Positions 17,707 to 27,423 of a stretch of 64,000 bases of DNA are shown here, piece by piece; positions within the stretch are counted from its first letter, which is position 1, and each line of letters begins with the position of its first letter. The translations under genes were made by a program, and so were the position numbers. The notes below the pieces were generated by a model. The model did no database searches. It was not told where the DNA came from and saw only the letters and a list, made by a program, of their open reading frames with translations. Source of the DNA: Streptomyces fulvoviolaceus (GTDB lineage: Bacteria; Actinomycetota; Actinomycetes; Streptomycetales; Streptomycetaceae); assembly GCF_000718165.1 (NCBI RefSeq), contig NZ_JOEY01000046.1, forward strand, positions 1-64,000, read 5' to 3'.

Positions 17707-18912
17707 ATGACCCGCAACGCACAGGAATCGGCGCTCGCGACGCCGACCACCGCCCCGCAGAGCGGCCGAACCCCCGTGGGCCGCCTGATCGGCGTGGACC
17801 TCGCCCGCGGCCTCGCGGTCCTCGGGATGTACGCGGCCCACGTCGGCCCCGACCCGGCCGAGGGCGGTGTCACCGGCCACCTGATGGAGCTGGCGCACGG
17901 CCGCGCCTCCGCCCTCTTCGCCTTCCTGGCCGGCTTCTCGCTCCTGCTGATCACCGGCCGCCGTGCCCCGAAGACCGGCCGCGCGGGCCGACAGGCGGTC
18001 GCCAAGGTGGTGATCCGGGCGCTCGTCCTGCTGGCGCTGGGCACCGCGCTGACCCTGACCGACACCCCGGTCGAGGTGATCCTCGCCTTCTACGGCCTGT
18101 ACTTCCTGCTCGTCCTGCCGCTGTACCGGCTCGGCGCCCGCACCCTCGCGATCATCGCCGGAGCGAGTGCGCTGGTCCTGCCACAGATCCTCTACGTCGT
18201 CCAGCACGCGCTGAACTCCGGCGAACCCGGCGGCATCTGGACCTGGCCGACCGGCGCCGACGGCCTCGTCTCGCTCCTCTTCACCGGCAGTTACCCGGCC
18301 CTGGCCTGGATCCCGTTCGTCATTGCAGGCATGGCCGTGGCCCGCCTCGACCTGACCGCCAGCGCCGTCCGCACACGTCTCGCGATCACCGGTGTCTCCC
18401 TCGCCGTGCTCGGCCACGGCGGCTCCTGGCTGGCCCTGCACCTGGTCCCCGGCGCGATGGTCACGCTCGGCACGTCCGACGGGAGCGAGGGCGGCTCGGT
18501 CGCGTCGGCGTGGTGGTCCGACACCTGGGGCTGGCCGAGCGGCGACACCCCGCTCGGCCTGCTCGTGGCCTCCCCGCACAGCGAGACGACCCTGTCGGTC
18601 CTGGCCAACACGGGCGTGGCGATCACGGTCCTGGTCGGCTGCCTCGCAGCGGTCGACTCCTCCCCGCGCTTCCACCGGCTCGCCCGCCCGGTGATCGCGG
18701 TCGGCGCGATGTCCCTGACCGCCTACGTCTTCCACGTCGTAGGCATCCGCCTCCTCGGCATCGAGGACCTGCCCGGGTCCCCGCTGCACGTCCTGCTCGG
18801 CTTCGTCGTGGCGGTCACCGTGTTCGCGACGCTCTGGTCCCGGTACTTCCGGCGCGGTCCCCTGGAGTGGCTGCTCGGCAAGGCCACCAAGCCGGCCGAG
18901 CTGGTCCGGTGA
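17707..18912 (+). CDS. Membrane acyltransferase-like protein (DUF418/DUF1624 type)
   Basis: About 401 residues with roughly ten hydrophobic segments. The N-terminal RLIGVDLARGLAVLGMYAAH is the signature of heparan-alpha-glucosaminide N-acetyltransferase-like and DUF418 membrane proteins. Start ATG 17707 (GGGAG close by); GTG 17677 is an alternative. Family members are thought to transfer acyl groups to extracytoplasmic molecules, but this protein has no assigned reaction. Its divergent position to the two-component system suggests it responds to an envelope signal. Confidence 0.75.
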   Translation: MTRNAQESALATPTTAPQSGRTPVGRLIGVDLARGLAVLGMYAAHVGPDPAEGGVTGHLMELAHGRASALFAFLAGFSLLLITGRRAPKTGRAGRQAVAKVVIRALVLLALGTALTLTDTPVEVILAFYGLYFLLVLPLYRLGARTLAIIAGASALVLPQILYVVQHALNSGEPGGIWTWPTGADGLVSLLFTGSYPALAWIPFVIAGMAVARLDLTASAVRTRLAITGVSLAVLGHGGSWLALHLVPGAMVTLGTSDGSEGGSVASAWWSDTWGWPSGDTPLGLLVASPHSETTLSVLANTGVAITVLVGCLAAVDSSPRFHRLARPVIAVGAMSLTAYVFHVVGIRLLGIEDLPGSPLHVLLGFVVAVTVFATLWSRYFRRGPLEWLLGKATKPAELVR

Positions 18913-18953
18913 CGACTTCACCGGCACGGCGTGGACCTTCACCGCCGACGACA

Positions 18954-20042
<1,089 letters not shown>

Positions 20043-20062
20043 GAGGGAAGGCTCCTTGGCGT

Positions 20063-20833
20063 TCACAGGACGGAGAGCATGCCGCCGTCGACGTACAGCA
20101 GCTGCCCGTTGACGAAGTCGGAGGCCGGTGAGGAGAGGAAGAGCAGGGCGCCGACGAGTTCCTCGACCTTGCCCCAGCGACCGGCCGGGGTCCGCTTGCG
20201 CACCCACGCGCTGAACTCCTCGTCGGCGACCAGCGCGGAGGTCAGTTCGGTGTCGAAGTAGCCGGGGCCGATGCTGTTGACCTGGATGCCGTGCGGGCCG
20301 AGGTCGGCGCACATGCCCTTGGTGAGCATCTTCAGGCCGCCCTTGGTGGCCGAGTAGGGCGCGATGCCGGGGCGCACCGCCTCGCTCTGCAGCGAGCAGA
20401 TGTTGACGATCTTGCCGTGGCCGCGGGGCACCATGCGCCGGGCGACCTCGCGGCCGACGAGGAAGGCGCTGGTGAGGTTGGTGTCGAGCAGCCCGTGCCA
20501 GTCCTCGTCGGTGAAGTCGAGGAAGGGGGCGCGGCGTTGGGCACCGGTGTTGTTCACCAGGATGTCGATCGGCCCGGCGAGGTCCTCGATCCGGGTGACG
20601 GCGGCGGCGACCGCGGCGGAGTCGGTGACGTCGAACGCCTCCGCGCGGACCGCCTCACCGAACTCCGAGGCCAGCTCCTTGCGGGTGGCCTCCAGGGTGA
20701 CGGCGTCGCGGCCGTTGAGGACGACCGTGCAGCCGGCCTCCAGCAGCCCCTGGGCCAGCGCCCGGCCGATGCCGCGGCTCGATCCGGTCACCAGGGCCAC
20801 CTTGCCGGTGACGTCGAAGAGGGAGTGGCTCAT
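20063..20833 (-). CDS. Gluconate 5-dehydrogenase-like SDR
   Basis: 256 residues. NAD(P) motif TGSSRGIG near 17, NNTG near 92, catalytic YSATKGG near 157, and the C-terminal FVNGQLLYVDGGM. Best match by eye to gluconate 5-dehydrogenase (IdnO/Ga5DH), which interconverts 5-ketogluconate and D-gluconate. First gene of a two-gene operon. Its promoter carries IclR-type operators. Confidence 0.83.
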   Translation of the reverse strand: MSHSLFDVTGKVALVTGSSRGIGRALAQGLLEAGCTVVLNGRDAVTLEATRKELASEFGEAVRAEAFDVTDSAAVAAAVTRIEDLAGPIDILVNNTGAQRRAPFLDFTDEDWHGLLDTNLTSAFLVGREVARRMVPRGHGKIVNICSLQSEAVRPGIAPYSATKGGLKMLTKGMCADLGPHGIQVNSIGPGYFDTELTSALVADEEFSAWVRKRTPAGRWGKVEELVGALLFLSSPASDFVNGQLLYVDGGMLSVL

Positions 20834-20949
20834 CCACTCGTCCTTTCAGCCAGGCTCGGGGCGCCGGACAACGCGGCACTCCCCGGGCAGCGGAGTAGGC
20901 GCGGGGCGGGCCGGGTGATGAGCACTGTCATCCGCGCCACTCCTCGCTT

Positions 20950-21051
20950 TTCCACTGAATGGAAACAATGTCTGCTCAATGGAAAACATCGTTGGCATCG
21001 TCGGCGCGCGATGTCAACCACTGGGTGGGATCGCTTTCCGCTGAGTGGTAA
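20950..21051. promoter_or_regulatory. IclR operator cluster
   Basis: Between the SDR (left) and the IclR gene (right). The perfect inverted repeat TTCCACTGAATGGAA is at 20950-20964. Related sites are TGCTCAATGGAA at about 20973-20984, AACCACTGGGTGGGA near 21016 and TTTCCGCTGAGTGGTAA at 21035-21051. The last ends 9 bases before the iclR start, suggesting autoregulation. Confidence 0.65.
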
Positions 21052-21060
21052 TTTGCCGCC

Positions 21061-21828
21061 GTGACTACCAGCGAAGTCCCCGCCGATGTCGTGGGCCGGG
21101 CGATCCGGCTGCTCGTCCTGGTCGGCGAGCATCCGCACGGCATCACGCTGTCGGAACTGGCCCGCGCGAGCGGCGTCCCCGTCAGCACCGCACACCGGCT
21201 GGTCAACTCCCTCTGCCGGGAAGGCCTGGTCGAGTTCGAGACCGCCGGCAAGCGCTACAAGCCGGGTCTACGGCTGTTCCAGCTCGGCCAGCAGGCCGGT
21301 CAGGCGTACGGATTCGCCGGCACCGCCCTCCCCGTGATGCAGCGCGTGACGCGGCAGACCGAGGAAGCCACCCTGATGTCCGTCCTCGACGGCACCCGGC
21401 ACCTGTACGTGCACTACGTCGACGGCCCCATGCCGGTCGGCGTGCGCAGCGAGCCGGGCCGCCACGGTCCGCTGCACTGCACCTCGATGGGCAAGGTCCT
21501 CATCGCCTTCGCGCCCGAGGACGTACGCGCCGACCTCCTGGACCGCGTCGAGCTCACGCCGTACGGACCGAACAGCATCACCGACCGCGACGTCCTGCGC
21601 GAGGACGTGGCCCGCGCCGCCGAACGCGGTTACGCCACGGCCGACGAGGAGCACCACGCCGGCCTGCGCGCGGTGGCCGTCCCGATCCTGCGGCCCGACG
21701 GCAGCCTCTTCGCCGCCCTCTCCACCGCCGCCCCCGCCTTCCGCCGCAGCCTGGACGACCTGGTCGCCATGGTGCCGCTGCTCCAGGCGGCGGCCTCCGA
21801 GTTGGGCGTACGGCTGCCCGCTCGCTGA
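21061..21828 (+). CDS. IclR-family transcriptional regulator
   Basis: 255 residues from GTG 21061. N-terminal winged helix with HGITLSELARASGVPVSTAHRLVNSL (about residues 23-48; only the family pattern is cited), then the GAF-like effector domain containing CTSMGKVLIAF near 145. Divergent to the idonate/gluconate dehydrogenase operon, with matching palindromes in between, so it is probably that operon's regulator. pobA follows 62 bases later on the same strand and could also be controlled, since some IclR proteins (PobR, PcaU) regulate hydroxybenzoate genes. Confidence 0.85.
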   Translation: MTTSEVPADVVGRAIRLLVLVGEHPHGITLSELARASGVPVSTAHRLVNSLCREGLVEFETAGKRYKPGLRLFQLGQQAGQAYGFAGTALPVMQRVTRQTEEATLMSVLDGTRHLYVHYVDGPMPVGVRSEPGRHGPLHCTSMGKVLIAFAPEDVRADLLDRVELTPYGPNSITDRDVLREDVARAAERGYATADEEHHAGLRAVAVPILRPDGSLFAALSTAAPAFRRSLDDLVAMVPLLQAAASELGVRLPAR

Positions 21829-21890
21829 GGCCGCACGTGAGCGGGTCCCTCCGGTCCCCGCTCGGTTACGCTGCCCTCGGAGGTGCCCAA

Positions 21891-23090
21891 GTGGCCGAAG
21901 AGGCAACGGAGTTGACGGAGTCCACCACCGTCGCGGTGATCGGCGCGGGCCCGGCCGGTCTGACCGTCGCCGCCCTGCTGCGGAGCAGCGGCATCGACTG
22001 CGTCGTCCTGGAACGCCAGACCCGCGAGTACGTGGCACAGCGCCAGCGCGCCGGCATCGTCGAAACCCGCGCCGTCCGGATGTTCGACTCCTGGGGGCTG
22101 GCCGACCGCGTCCTCGGCGGTGCCCCGCACGACGGCATCCTGGACATCCGGGTGGACGGCGAGAGCCATCTGGTCTCCGACAACGACGGCTCCGAAGGCC
22201 CTACGGCCGTCCTCTGCCCCCAGCAGGTACTGGTCCAGAAACTCACCGCCACCTACCTCGCCGACGGCGGCGACCTGCGCTTCGAGGCCGCCGACGTCTC
22301 CCTGCACCACCTGACCGGCGACCGCCCGACCGTCCGCTACCGCACCCCCGACGGCACCCTCCGCACCCTCACCTGTGACTTCGTCGCCGGCTGCGACGGC
22401 GACCACGGCATCAGCCGTAGCGCGGTCCCCGACGGCGTCCTCACCGCCCACGCCTTCGACCACGGCATCGGCTGGCTCACCGTCCTCGCCGACGCCCCGC
22501 CCCCGGCCCACCCGCTCCTCGCGGTCAGCCCGGACGGCTTCGCGGCCCACTTCCCCCGCGGCCCGTACAGCAGTCGCTACTACCTCCAGTGCCCGCCCGA
22601 GGACCACCCCGGCGCCTGGCCCGACACCCGTGTCTGGGACGCACTGCGCATCCGGCTCGGTGACCCCGTCCTCACCGCCGGCCCGATCACCGACCGCGAG
22701 ATCTTCCGGCTCCGCAGCCTCGTCCACGACCCCATGCAGTACGGCCGTCTCTACCTCGTCGGCGACGCCGCCCACATCGTCTCGCCCATGGGCGGCAAGG
22801 GCATGAACCTCGCTCTCTACGACGCCGATCTCTTCGCCCGCGCGGTCCGGGACTCCGTCCGCGACCACGACGACACCGCCCTGCGCACCTACTCGCAGCG
22901 CTGTCTGCGCCGCGTCTGGAGCGACCAGGAGTTCTCCCACTGGCTGACCCGGACGCTCCACGACGCCGGCGACGACACCCGCTCCGGCCCCTTCCACCGC
23001 AGCCTCGCCCGCGCCCGGCTCGACCGGCTCTTCACCTTGCCCTCCGCCGCCCGCACCTTCGCGGAACTCATGACGGGGGTGGACCCCTGA
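21891..23090 (+). CDS. pobA: 4-hydroxybenzoate 3-monooxygenase
   Basis: 399 residues (PobA family is about 394) from GTG 21891, with GGAGGTG six bases upstream. FAD motif GAGPAGL near residue 18, AGCDGDHG in the middle, and GDAAHIVSPMGGKGMNLA near 290, the PobA version of the second FAD site. It converts 4-hydroxybenzoate to protocatechuate, using NAD(P)H and O2. A protocatechuate dioxygenase is not in this window, so the product must be handled elsewhere. Confidence in the substrate is good from overall sequence. Confidence 0.83.
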   Translation: MAEEATELTESTTVAVIGAGPAGLTVAALLRSSGIDCVVLERQTREYVAQRQRAGIVETRAVRMFDSWGLADRVLGGAPHDGILDIRVDGESHLVSDNDGSEGPTAVLCPQQVLVQKLTATYLADGGDLRFEAADVSLHHLTGDRPTVRYRTPDGTLRTLTCDFVAGCDGDHGISRSAVPDGVLTAHAFDHGIGWLTVLADAPPPAHPLLAVSPDGFAAHFPRGPYSSRYYLQCPPEDHPGAWPDTRVWDALRIRLGDPVLTAGPITDREIFRLRSLVHDPMQYGRLYLVGDAAHIVSPMGGKGMNLALYDADLFARAVRDSVRDHDDTALRTYSQRCLRRVWSDQEFSHWLTRTLHDAGDDTRSGPFHRSLARARLDRLFTLPSAARTFAELMTGVDP

Positions 23091-23104
23091 GCAGCGGTTC
23101 GGCA

Positions 23105-23200
23105 GCGCCCCAAGGGGCGCGGGGAACCGCGCGACCAGCCACGATGCCGCCGCAGACGAACGACGGCACAACGCGGCACCTCCAGCGGAGCGCCCCGGCG
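23105..23200. repeat. Intergenic repeat, copy 1
   Basis: Begins GCGCCCCAAGGGGCGCGGGG, contains GCGCGACCAGCC, and ends CCAGCGGAGCGCCCCGGC. A second copy is at 27446-27558 in the same orientation. It lies between the converging pobA and asparaginase genes, and its hairpin may serve as a terminator. Confidence 0.65.
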
Positions 23201-23202
23201 GC

Positions 23203-24204
23203 TCAGCGCGCGAAGGCGGCGAACCCCTCGGCGATCGCCTCGCGGTCCGAGTCACCCTGCGCCAGCAGTTCGTGAAGCAGGAGGCGTGCCTGGTACGGGC
23301 CGAGATCCCCGGCCGGGACGAGCCCCCGGCCGATCAGGTCTCTCTCGGAGCCGGGATAGCCGTAAGTACCCGTCAGGACAGGGCCGTTGTCGATGCGCGA
23401 CGCGAGCACCACGGGGACCCGCGCGGCGAGCCGTTCCAGGCTCTCGACCAGCCGCTGCGGCACATGGCCGACACCGAACGCGGCGACCACGAGCCCGTCG
23501 CACCGGCCCTCCCACGCCGCGAGCAGCTCGCCGTCGTCGCCGAGGCTCACCGTGTACAGGCCCACGCGCACGTCCCGGCCCCGCCGCCACGCCAACGGTC
23601 CGAACCGGCGGGGCGGCGCGGCAGTCAGCCGTACACCGTCCTCGGCGATCCGGCCGAGAGGCCCGGCGGCGGGTGACGTGAAGGCGGCGGGGCTCGTGGT
23701 GTGGGACTTGCGGACGTGGCGCGCCGCGTGGATCTCGTCGTTCAGGACCACCAGCACACCGGCGCCCCGCAGTTGGGGAGCGGCGGCTGCGAGCACGGCC
23801 GCGTACAGGTTGGCGGGACCGTCGGGGCCGGCCATGGTCGGGTTGCGCAGGGCGCCGGTGACCACGACCGGCTGCTCGTGGCCGTGATGCAGGTCGAGGA
23901 CGAACGCCGTCTCCTCGATCGTGTCGGTGCCCTGCGTGATCACGACTCCGTCGACATCGCCGTCGGTGAGGGTCTCGTCGATCGCCGCGCCGAGTTCCGC
24001 GAGGTCGCCGAAGGAGAGCGAGGCGCCGGGCACCCGGCGGAAGTCGTGCACGCGCAGCTCGACACCGCGGCCCTTCAGGTGGGGGACGGCGGCCAGCAGG
24101 TCATGGGCGGAGAGGGCCGGGACGACTCCGCCGGTCGCCGGATCGGCGGCCATGGCGATGGTGCCGCCGAGAGAGTAGACGGCCACCGTCCTCGTCGCGC
24201 CCAT
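23203..24204 (-). CDS. Asparaginase
   Basis: 333 residues of the bacterial type I/II L-asparaginase fold. The two catalytic threonine motifs are GGTIAM near residue 15 and QGTDTIEE near 92. A C-terminal domain includes GAFGVGHVP-like sequence and RIDNGPVLTGTYGYPGSE. No signal peptide, so it is cytoplasmic. It hydrolyses L-asparagine, possibly also other amides. ATG 24204 is taken as start. The gene is monocistronic, ending 112 bases from pobA, and faces away from the riboswitch to the right. Confidence 0.85.
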   Translation of the reverse strand: MGATRTVAVYSLGGTIAMAADPATGGVVPALSAHDLLAAVPHLKGRGVELRVHDFRRVPGASLSFGDLAELGAAIDETLTDGDVDGVVITQGTDTIEETAFVLDLHHGHEQPVVVTGALRNPTMAGPDGPANLYAAVLAAAAPQLRGAGVLVVLNDEIHAARHVRKSHTTSPAAFTSPAAGPLGRIAEDGVRLTAAPPRRFGPLAWRRGRDVRVGLYTVSLGDDGELLAAWEGRCDGLVVAAFGVGHVPQRLVESLERLAARVPVVLASRIDNGPVLTGTYGYPGSERDLIGRGLVPAGDLGPYQARLLLHELLAQGDSDREAIAEGFAAFAR

Positions 24205-24339
24205 CCTCGCCCCACTTTCCGACGGGTCTCGGGCCGAATGGTTCGCGCCCCGGGGGATCGTCCGGTGCAGGCTATCGGGCGGCCCCGCGAAGTCGCCCGG
24301 ACCGCGAGAGACGCGTCTGCCGACAAGGGCGCGGGCGCC

Positions 24340-24530
24340 GTTTGTTAGGCTCCGCTTGCCTCCCGCGGGGGAAGTCCGGTGAGAGTCCGGCGCTGACCCG
24401 CAACGGTGTGCGCGACGTCCGAACGGCCTGTCGCGCGAGCCCGATCGCCCGAGGGTGGTGCGACCCGTTGAACGCTCGCCGTGGACTGCGAGAGGGGACC
24501 GCGCGGCCAACGCGTCGTACGGGCTGTCTC
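24340..24530 (+). ncRNA. Cobalamin riboswitch
   Basis: The conserved core runs at 24368-24408: GGGAAGTCCGGTGAGAGTCC followed by GGCGCTGACCCGCAACGGTG. A downstream GAGCCCGATCGCCCGAGGG (from about 24437) matches the conserved purine-rich box. It sits in the leader of the btu-type ABC transporter operon, so high cobalamin should switch that operon off. Outer boundaries are approximate. Confidence 0.9.
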
Positions 24531-24578
24531 CTTGCGTGAGGCTCCTCCGGCGGCCCCAGGCGAAGGACCGCCCCGACC

Positions 24579-25634
24579 GTGCGCCGAAGCCCCACTCCCA
24601 GCCGAATACCCCTGCCGCCCCTGGTACTCGGGCTCGGGCTGTTCCTCCTGGTGTCGCTCGTGTGCGGAGTGTCGCTCGGGGCGGCCGGGATCGCGTGGGC
24701 GGAGGTGTTCCGGTTCCTGTGGGCGGGGCTCACCGGCGGGACCGTGCACACGGATGACGCCGCCGCGTACACCATCGTCTGGGAGATCCGGCTGCCGCGG
24801 GTCGTGCTCGGCGCGGTCGTCGGGGCGGGGCTCGCGGCCGTCGGGGTGGCCGTGCAGGCCATGGTCCGCAACGCGCTCGCGGATCCCTTCGTACTGGGCA
24901 TCTCCTCGGGCGCGGCGGTGGGCGCCAACGCCGTGATCCTTCTCGGGGCGTTCGCGGGCCTTGGTGTGTGGGCGCTGTCGGTGTCCGCGTTCGCCTCGGC
25001 GCTCGCGGCGATGGTGCTGGTGTACGCGGTGGCCCGCTCGCCGCACGGGCTGACCCCGCTGCGGCTGATCCTGACCGGGACGGCACTGGCGTACGGCTTC
25101 GAGGCCGTCACCACTGTCATGGTGTTCGGCGCGGCCCGGGGCGAGGCGGCCCGCTCGGCGATGATGTGGCTGCTGGGGAGCCTGGGCGGGGCGACCTGGG
25201 CGCAGGTGCCGCTCGCCGCGGTGACCGTGGCGGCCGGGTGGGCGTGGCTGCGATGGCGGGCCGAGTCGCTCAACGCCCTCGCCATGGGGGACGAGACCTC
25301 CGCCGCGCTCGGAGTCCAACCGGGGCGGCTGCGCCGGGAGTTGTTCCTCGTCACCGCCGCCGTGACCGGGACCGTGGTCGCGGTCAGCGGGGCGATCGGG
25401 TTCGTCGGGCTGATGGTGCCGCACGTGGTCCGGATGCTGGTCGGCGCCGACCACCGGCGGGTGCTGGCCGTCGCCCCGCTCGTGGGCGCGGTGCTGCTGG
25501 TGTGGGCGGACGTACTGTCCCGACTCCTGCTCGCGCCCGCCGAGTTGCCCGTCGGAGTGATCACCGCGGTGGTCGGGGTGCCCGCCTTCCTGCTGCTCAT
25601 GCGGCGCGGCGGCTATGCGTTCGGAGGCCGCTGA
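24579..25634 (+). CDS. btuC: Cobalamin ABC transporter permease (FecCD/BtuC family)
   Basis: 351 residues with about nine or ten transmembrane segments. The FecCD family signatures LPRVVLGAVVGAGLA (near 75) and the cytoplasmic coupling region PHVVRMLVGADHRR (near 285) are present. It forms the channel of an ABC importer for corrinoids. The assignment to B12 rather than iron siderophore rests on the riboswitch in its leader. GTG 24579 is the start used. The ATPase gene begins 2 bases after its stop. Confidence 0.87.
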   Translation: MRRSPTPSRIPLPPLVLGLGLFLLVSLVCGVSLGAAGIAWAEVFRFLWAGLTGGTVHTDDAAAYTIVWEIRLPRVVLGAVVGAGLAAVGVAVQAMVRNALADPFVLGISSGAAVGANAVILLGAFAGLGVWALSVSAFASALAAMVLVYAVARSPHGLTPLRLILTGTALAYGFEAVTTVMVFGAARGEAARSAMMWLLGSLGGATWAQVPLAAVTVAAGWAWLRWRAESLNALAMGDETSAALGVQPGRLRRELFLVTAAVTGTVVAVSGAIGFVGLMVPHVVRMLVGADHRRVLAVAPLVGAVLLVWADVLSRLLLAPAELPVGVITAVVGVPAFLLLMRRGGYAFGGR

Positions 25635-25636
25635 CC

Positions 25637-26404
25637 ATGAGGCTCGACATCGAGGGCGTGACGGTCGAGGCCTCCGGCGCCAGGATCGTCGACGACGTCC
25701 GACTGGCCGTGGACAGCGGGGCGTTCGTCGGGCTCGTCGGCCCCAACGGCAGCGGCAAGTCGACGCTCCTGCGCTGTGTGTACCGGGCGCTGCGTGCTGC
25801 CGGGGGAGTGGTCCGGCTCGACGGGACCGACGTGCACGCCATGGATCCCCGGGCCGCCGCCCGTGTACTGGCCGCCCTGCCGCAGGAGTCGTCGGCCGAG
25901 TTCGATTTCACCGTCGCCGAGGTGGTCGCCATGGGGCGGCTGCCGCACCGGGACCGTACGGCCGCGTCCGACGAGGAGATCTGCGCGCAGGCCATGCTCC
26001 GGACCGGTGTGGAGCACCTCGCCGAGCGCGGCTTCCTCGCCCTGTCCGGCGGCGAGAAACAGCGCGTCCTCATCGCCCGCGCCCTCGCCCAGCAACCCCG
26101 GGTGCTGGTGCTCGACGAACCCACCAACCACCTCGACATCGCCCACCAGTTGGACGTGCTGTCCCTGGTGCGCGCCAGTGGCGTCACCGTGCTCGCCGCC
26201 CTGCACGACCTCAACCTGGCCGCCGCGCACTGCGACCTCCTGTACGTCATCTCCGGCGGCCGGGTCGTCGCCTCCGGCCCACCGCACGACGTGCTCCGAC
26301 CCGCGCTGCTCGCCGAGGTGTTCGGGGTCCGCGCCCATCCCGTACGGCACCCCGAGACCGGCGCCGTCCAGCTCCTGTTCGACCTGCTCCCGACCACCAC
26401 CTGA
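25637..26404 (+). CDS. btuD: Cobalamin ABC transporter ATP-binding protein
   Basis: 255 residues. Walker A GPNGSGKST near residue 38, Q-loop LPQESSAEF, ABC signature LSGGEKQR near 139, Walker B VLVLDEPTNHLD and the switch histidine in LHDLNLAAAH. All motifs for ATP hydrolysis are present. It powers the FecCD-type permease encoded just before it. Confidence 0.88.
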   Translation: MRLDIEGVTVEASGARIVDDVRLAVDSGAFVGLVGPNGSGKSTLLRCVYRALRAAGGVVRLDGTDVHAMDPRAAARVLAALPQESSAEFDFTVAEVVAMGRLPHRDRTAASDEEICAQAMLRTGVEHLAERGFLALSGGEKQRVLIARALAQQPRVLVLDEPTNHLDIAHQLDVLSLVRASGVTVLAALHDLNLAAAHCDLLYVISGGRVVASGPPHDVLRPALLAEVFGVRAHPVRHPETGAVQLLFDLLPTTT

Positions 26405-26415
26405 GGAACCCCCAC

Positions 26416-27423
26416 ATGCGCAAGCTGCTCGCCGCCGCCCTCTGCCTCGCCGCGACCGCCGCCGTCTCCGGCTGCGGCGCCACCGTCGAGTCGGCCGGGG
26501 ACGGGGACGCCAAGTCCGCCAAGGCGGTCACCCTCACCAACTGCGGCAAGAAGGTCACCTACGACAAGGTCCCCGAGCGCGTGGTCACCAACGACGTCGG
26601 CATCACCGAGCTGATGTTCGCCCTCGGCCTGGAGGACCGCATGGCCGGGTTCGCCATGCCCGACGACAAGGGCGACCTGACCGGCGTGCCCTGGAAGGAC
26701 GGCTACGACAAGGTGAAGTGGCTCTCCAAGGACCAGCTCACCAAGGAGAACGTCCTCGACGCGAAGGGCGACCTCGTCTTCGCCGGCTGGAACTATGGCT
26801 TCCGCGACGACAACGGCTTCACGCCCGACACCCTGAAGAAGCTCGGCATCCCCTCGTACATCCTCACCGAGTCCTGCCGCAACGGCCGTACCAAGACCTC
26901 GCGCGGCATCATGCCGCCCCTGGACGCCCTGTACACCGACCTCACCAACCTCGGGAAGCTGTTCGGCGCCGAGAAGCGCGCGGCCACGCTGATCGCCGGC
27001 TTCAAGAAGCAGATCGCCGCCGTGCACGCCGAGGCGCCCGCGCAGAAGCCCAAGGTCTTCCTCTACGACAGCGGCCAGGACCAGCCCTTCACCTCCGGCC
27101 GCTACGCCGCCCCCGAGCAGATCATCACCGAGGCCGGCGGCGTCAACGTCATGCACGACGTCGACGACTCCTGGACCACCGTCGGCTGGGAGAGCGTCGT
27201 CGAGCGGGACCCCGACGTCATCGTCATCTGCAACTACGGCGACGTGAGCGCAGAGCAGAAGAAGAAGTTCCTGCACTCCTACGCGCCCCTGCGCAACGTC
27301 TCGGCGGTCAAGCACAAGCGGATCTTCGTCCTCGACTACGTCGACCTGGTCGAGAGCCCCCGCAACCCGTCGGCCATCGCCCGCCTCGGCGCGTACCTGC
27401 GCACGGTGGCCGGGCAGGAGTGA
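26416..27423 (+). CDS. btuF: Cobalamin ABC transporter substrate-binding lipoprotein
   Basis: 335 residues. A signal peptide with lipobox VSGC near residue 20 marks a lipoprotein attached to the outer face of the membrane. The body is a class III (BtuF/FepB-like) binding protein with an N-terminal lobe starting NCGKKVTYDKVPERVV and a C-terminal lobe ending in DPDVIVICNYGD. Last gene of the riboswitch operon. Its final 116 bases are overlapped antisense by the extended cbiD frame. Confidence 0.85.
   Translation: MRKLLAAALCLAATAAVSGCGATVESAGDGDAKSAKAVTLTNCGKKVTYDKVPERVVTNDVGITELMFALGLEDRMAGFAMPDDKGDLTGVPWKDGYDKVKWLSKDQLTKENVLDAKGDLVFAGWNYGFRDDNGFTPDTLKKLGIPSYILTESCRNGRTKTSRGIMPPLDALYTDLTNLGKLFGAEKRAATLIAGFKKQIAAVHAEAPAQKPKVFLYDSGQDQPFTSGRYAAPEQIITEAGGVNVMHDVDDSWTTVGWESVVERDPDVIVICNYGDVSAEQKKKFLHSYAPLRNVSAVKHKRIFVLDYVDLVESPRNPSAIARLGAYLRTVAGQE

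Noticed and set aside
24481..24936. Plus-strand frame overlapping the riboswitch and btuC
   Set aside because: It conflicts with the clear FecCD permease frame and the structured RNA leader.
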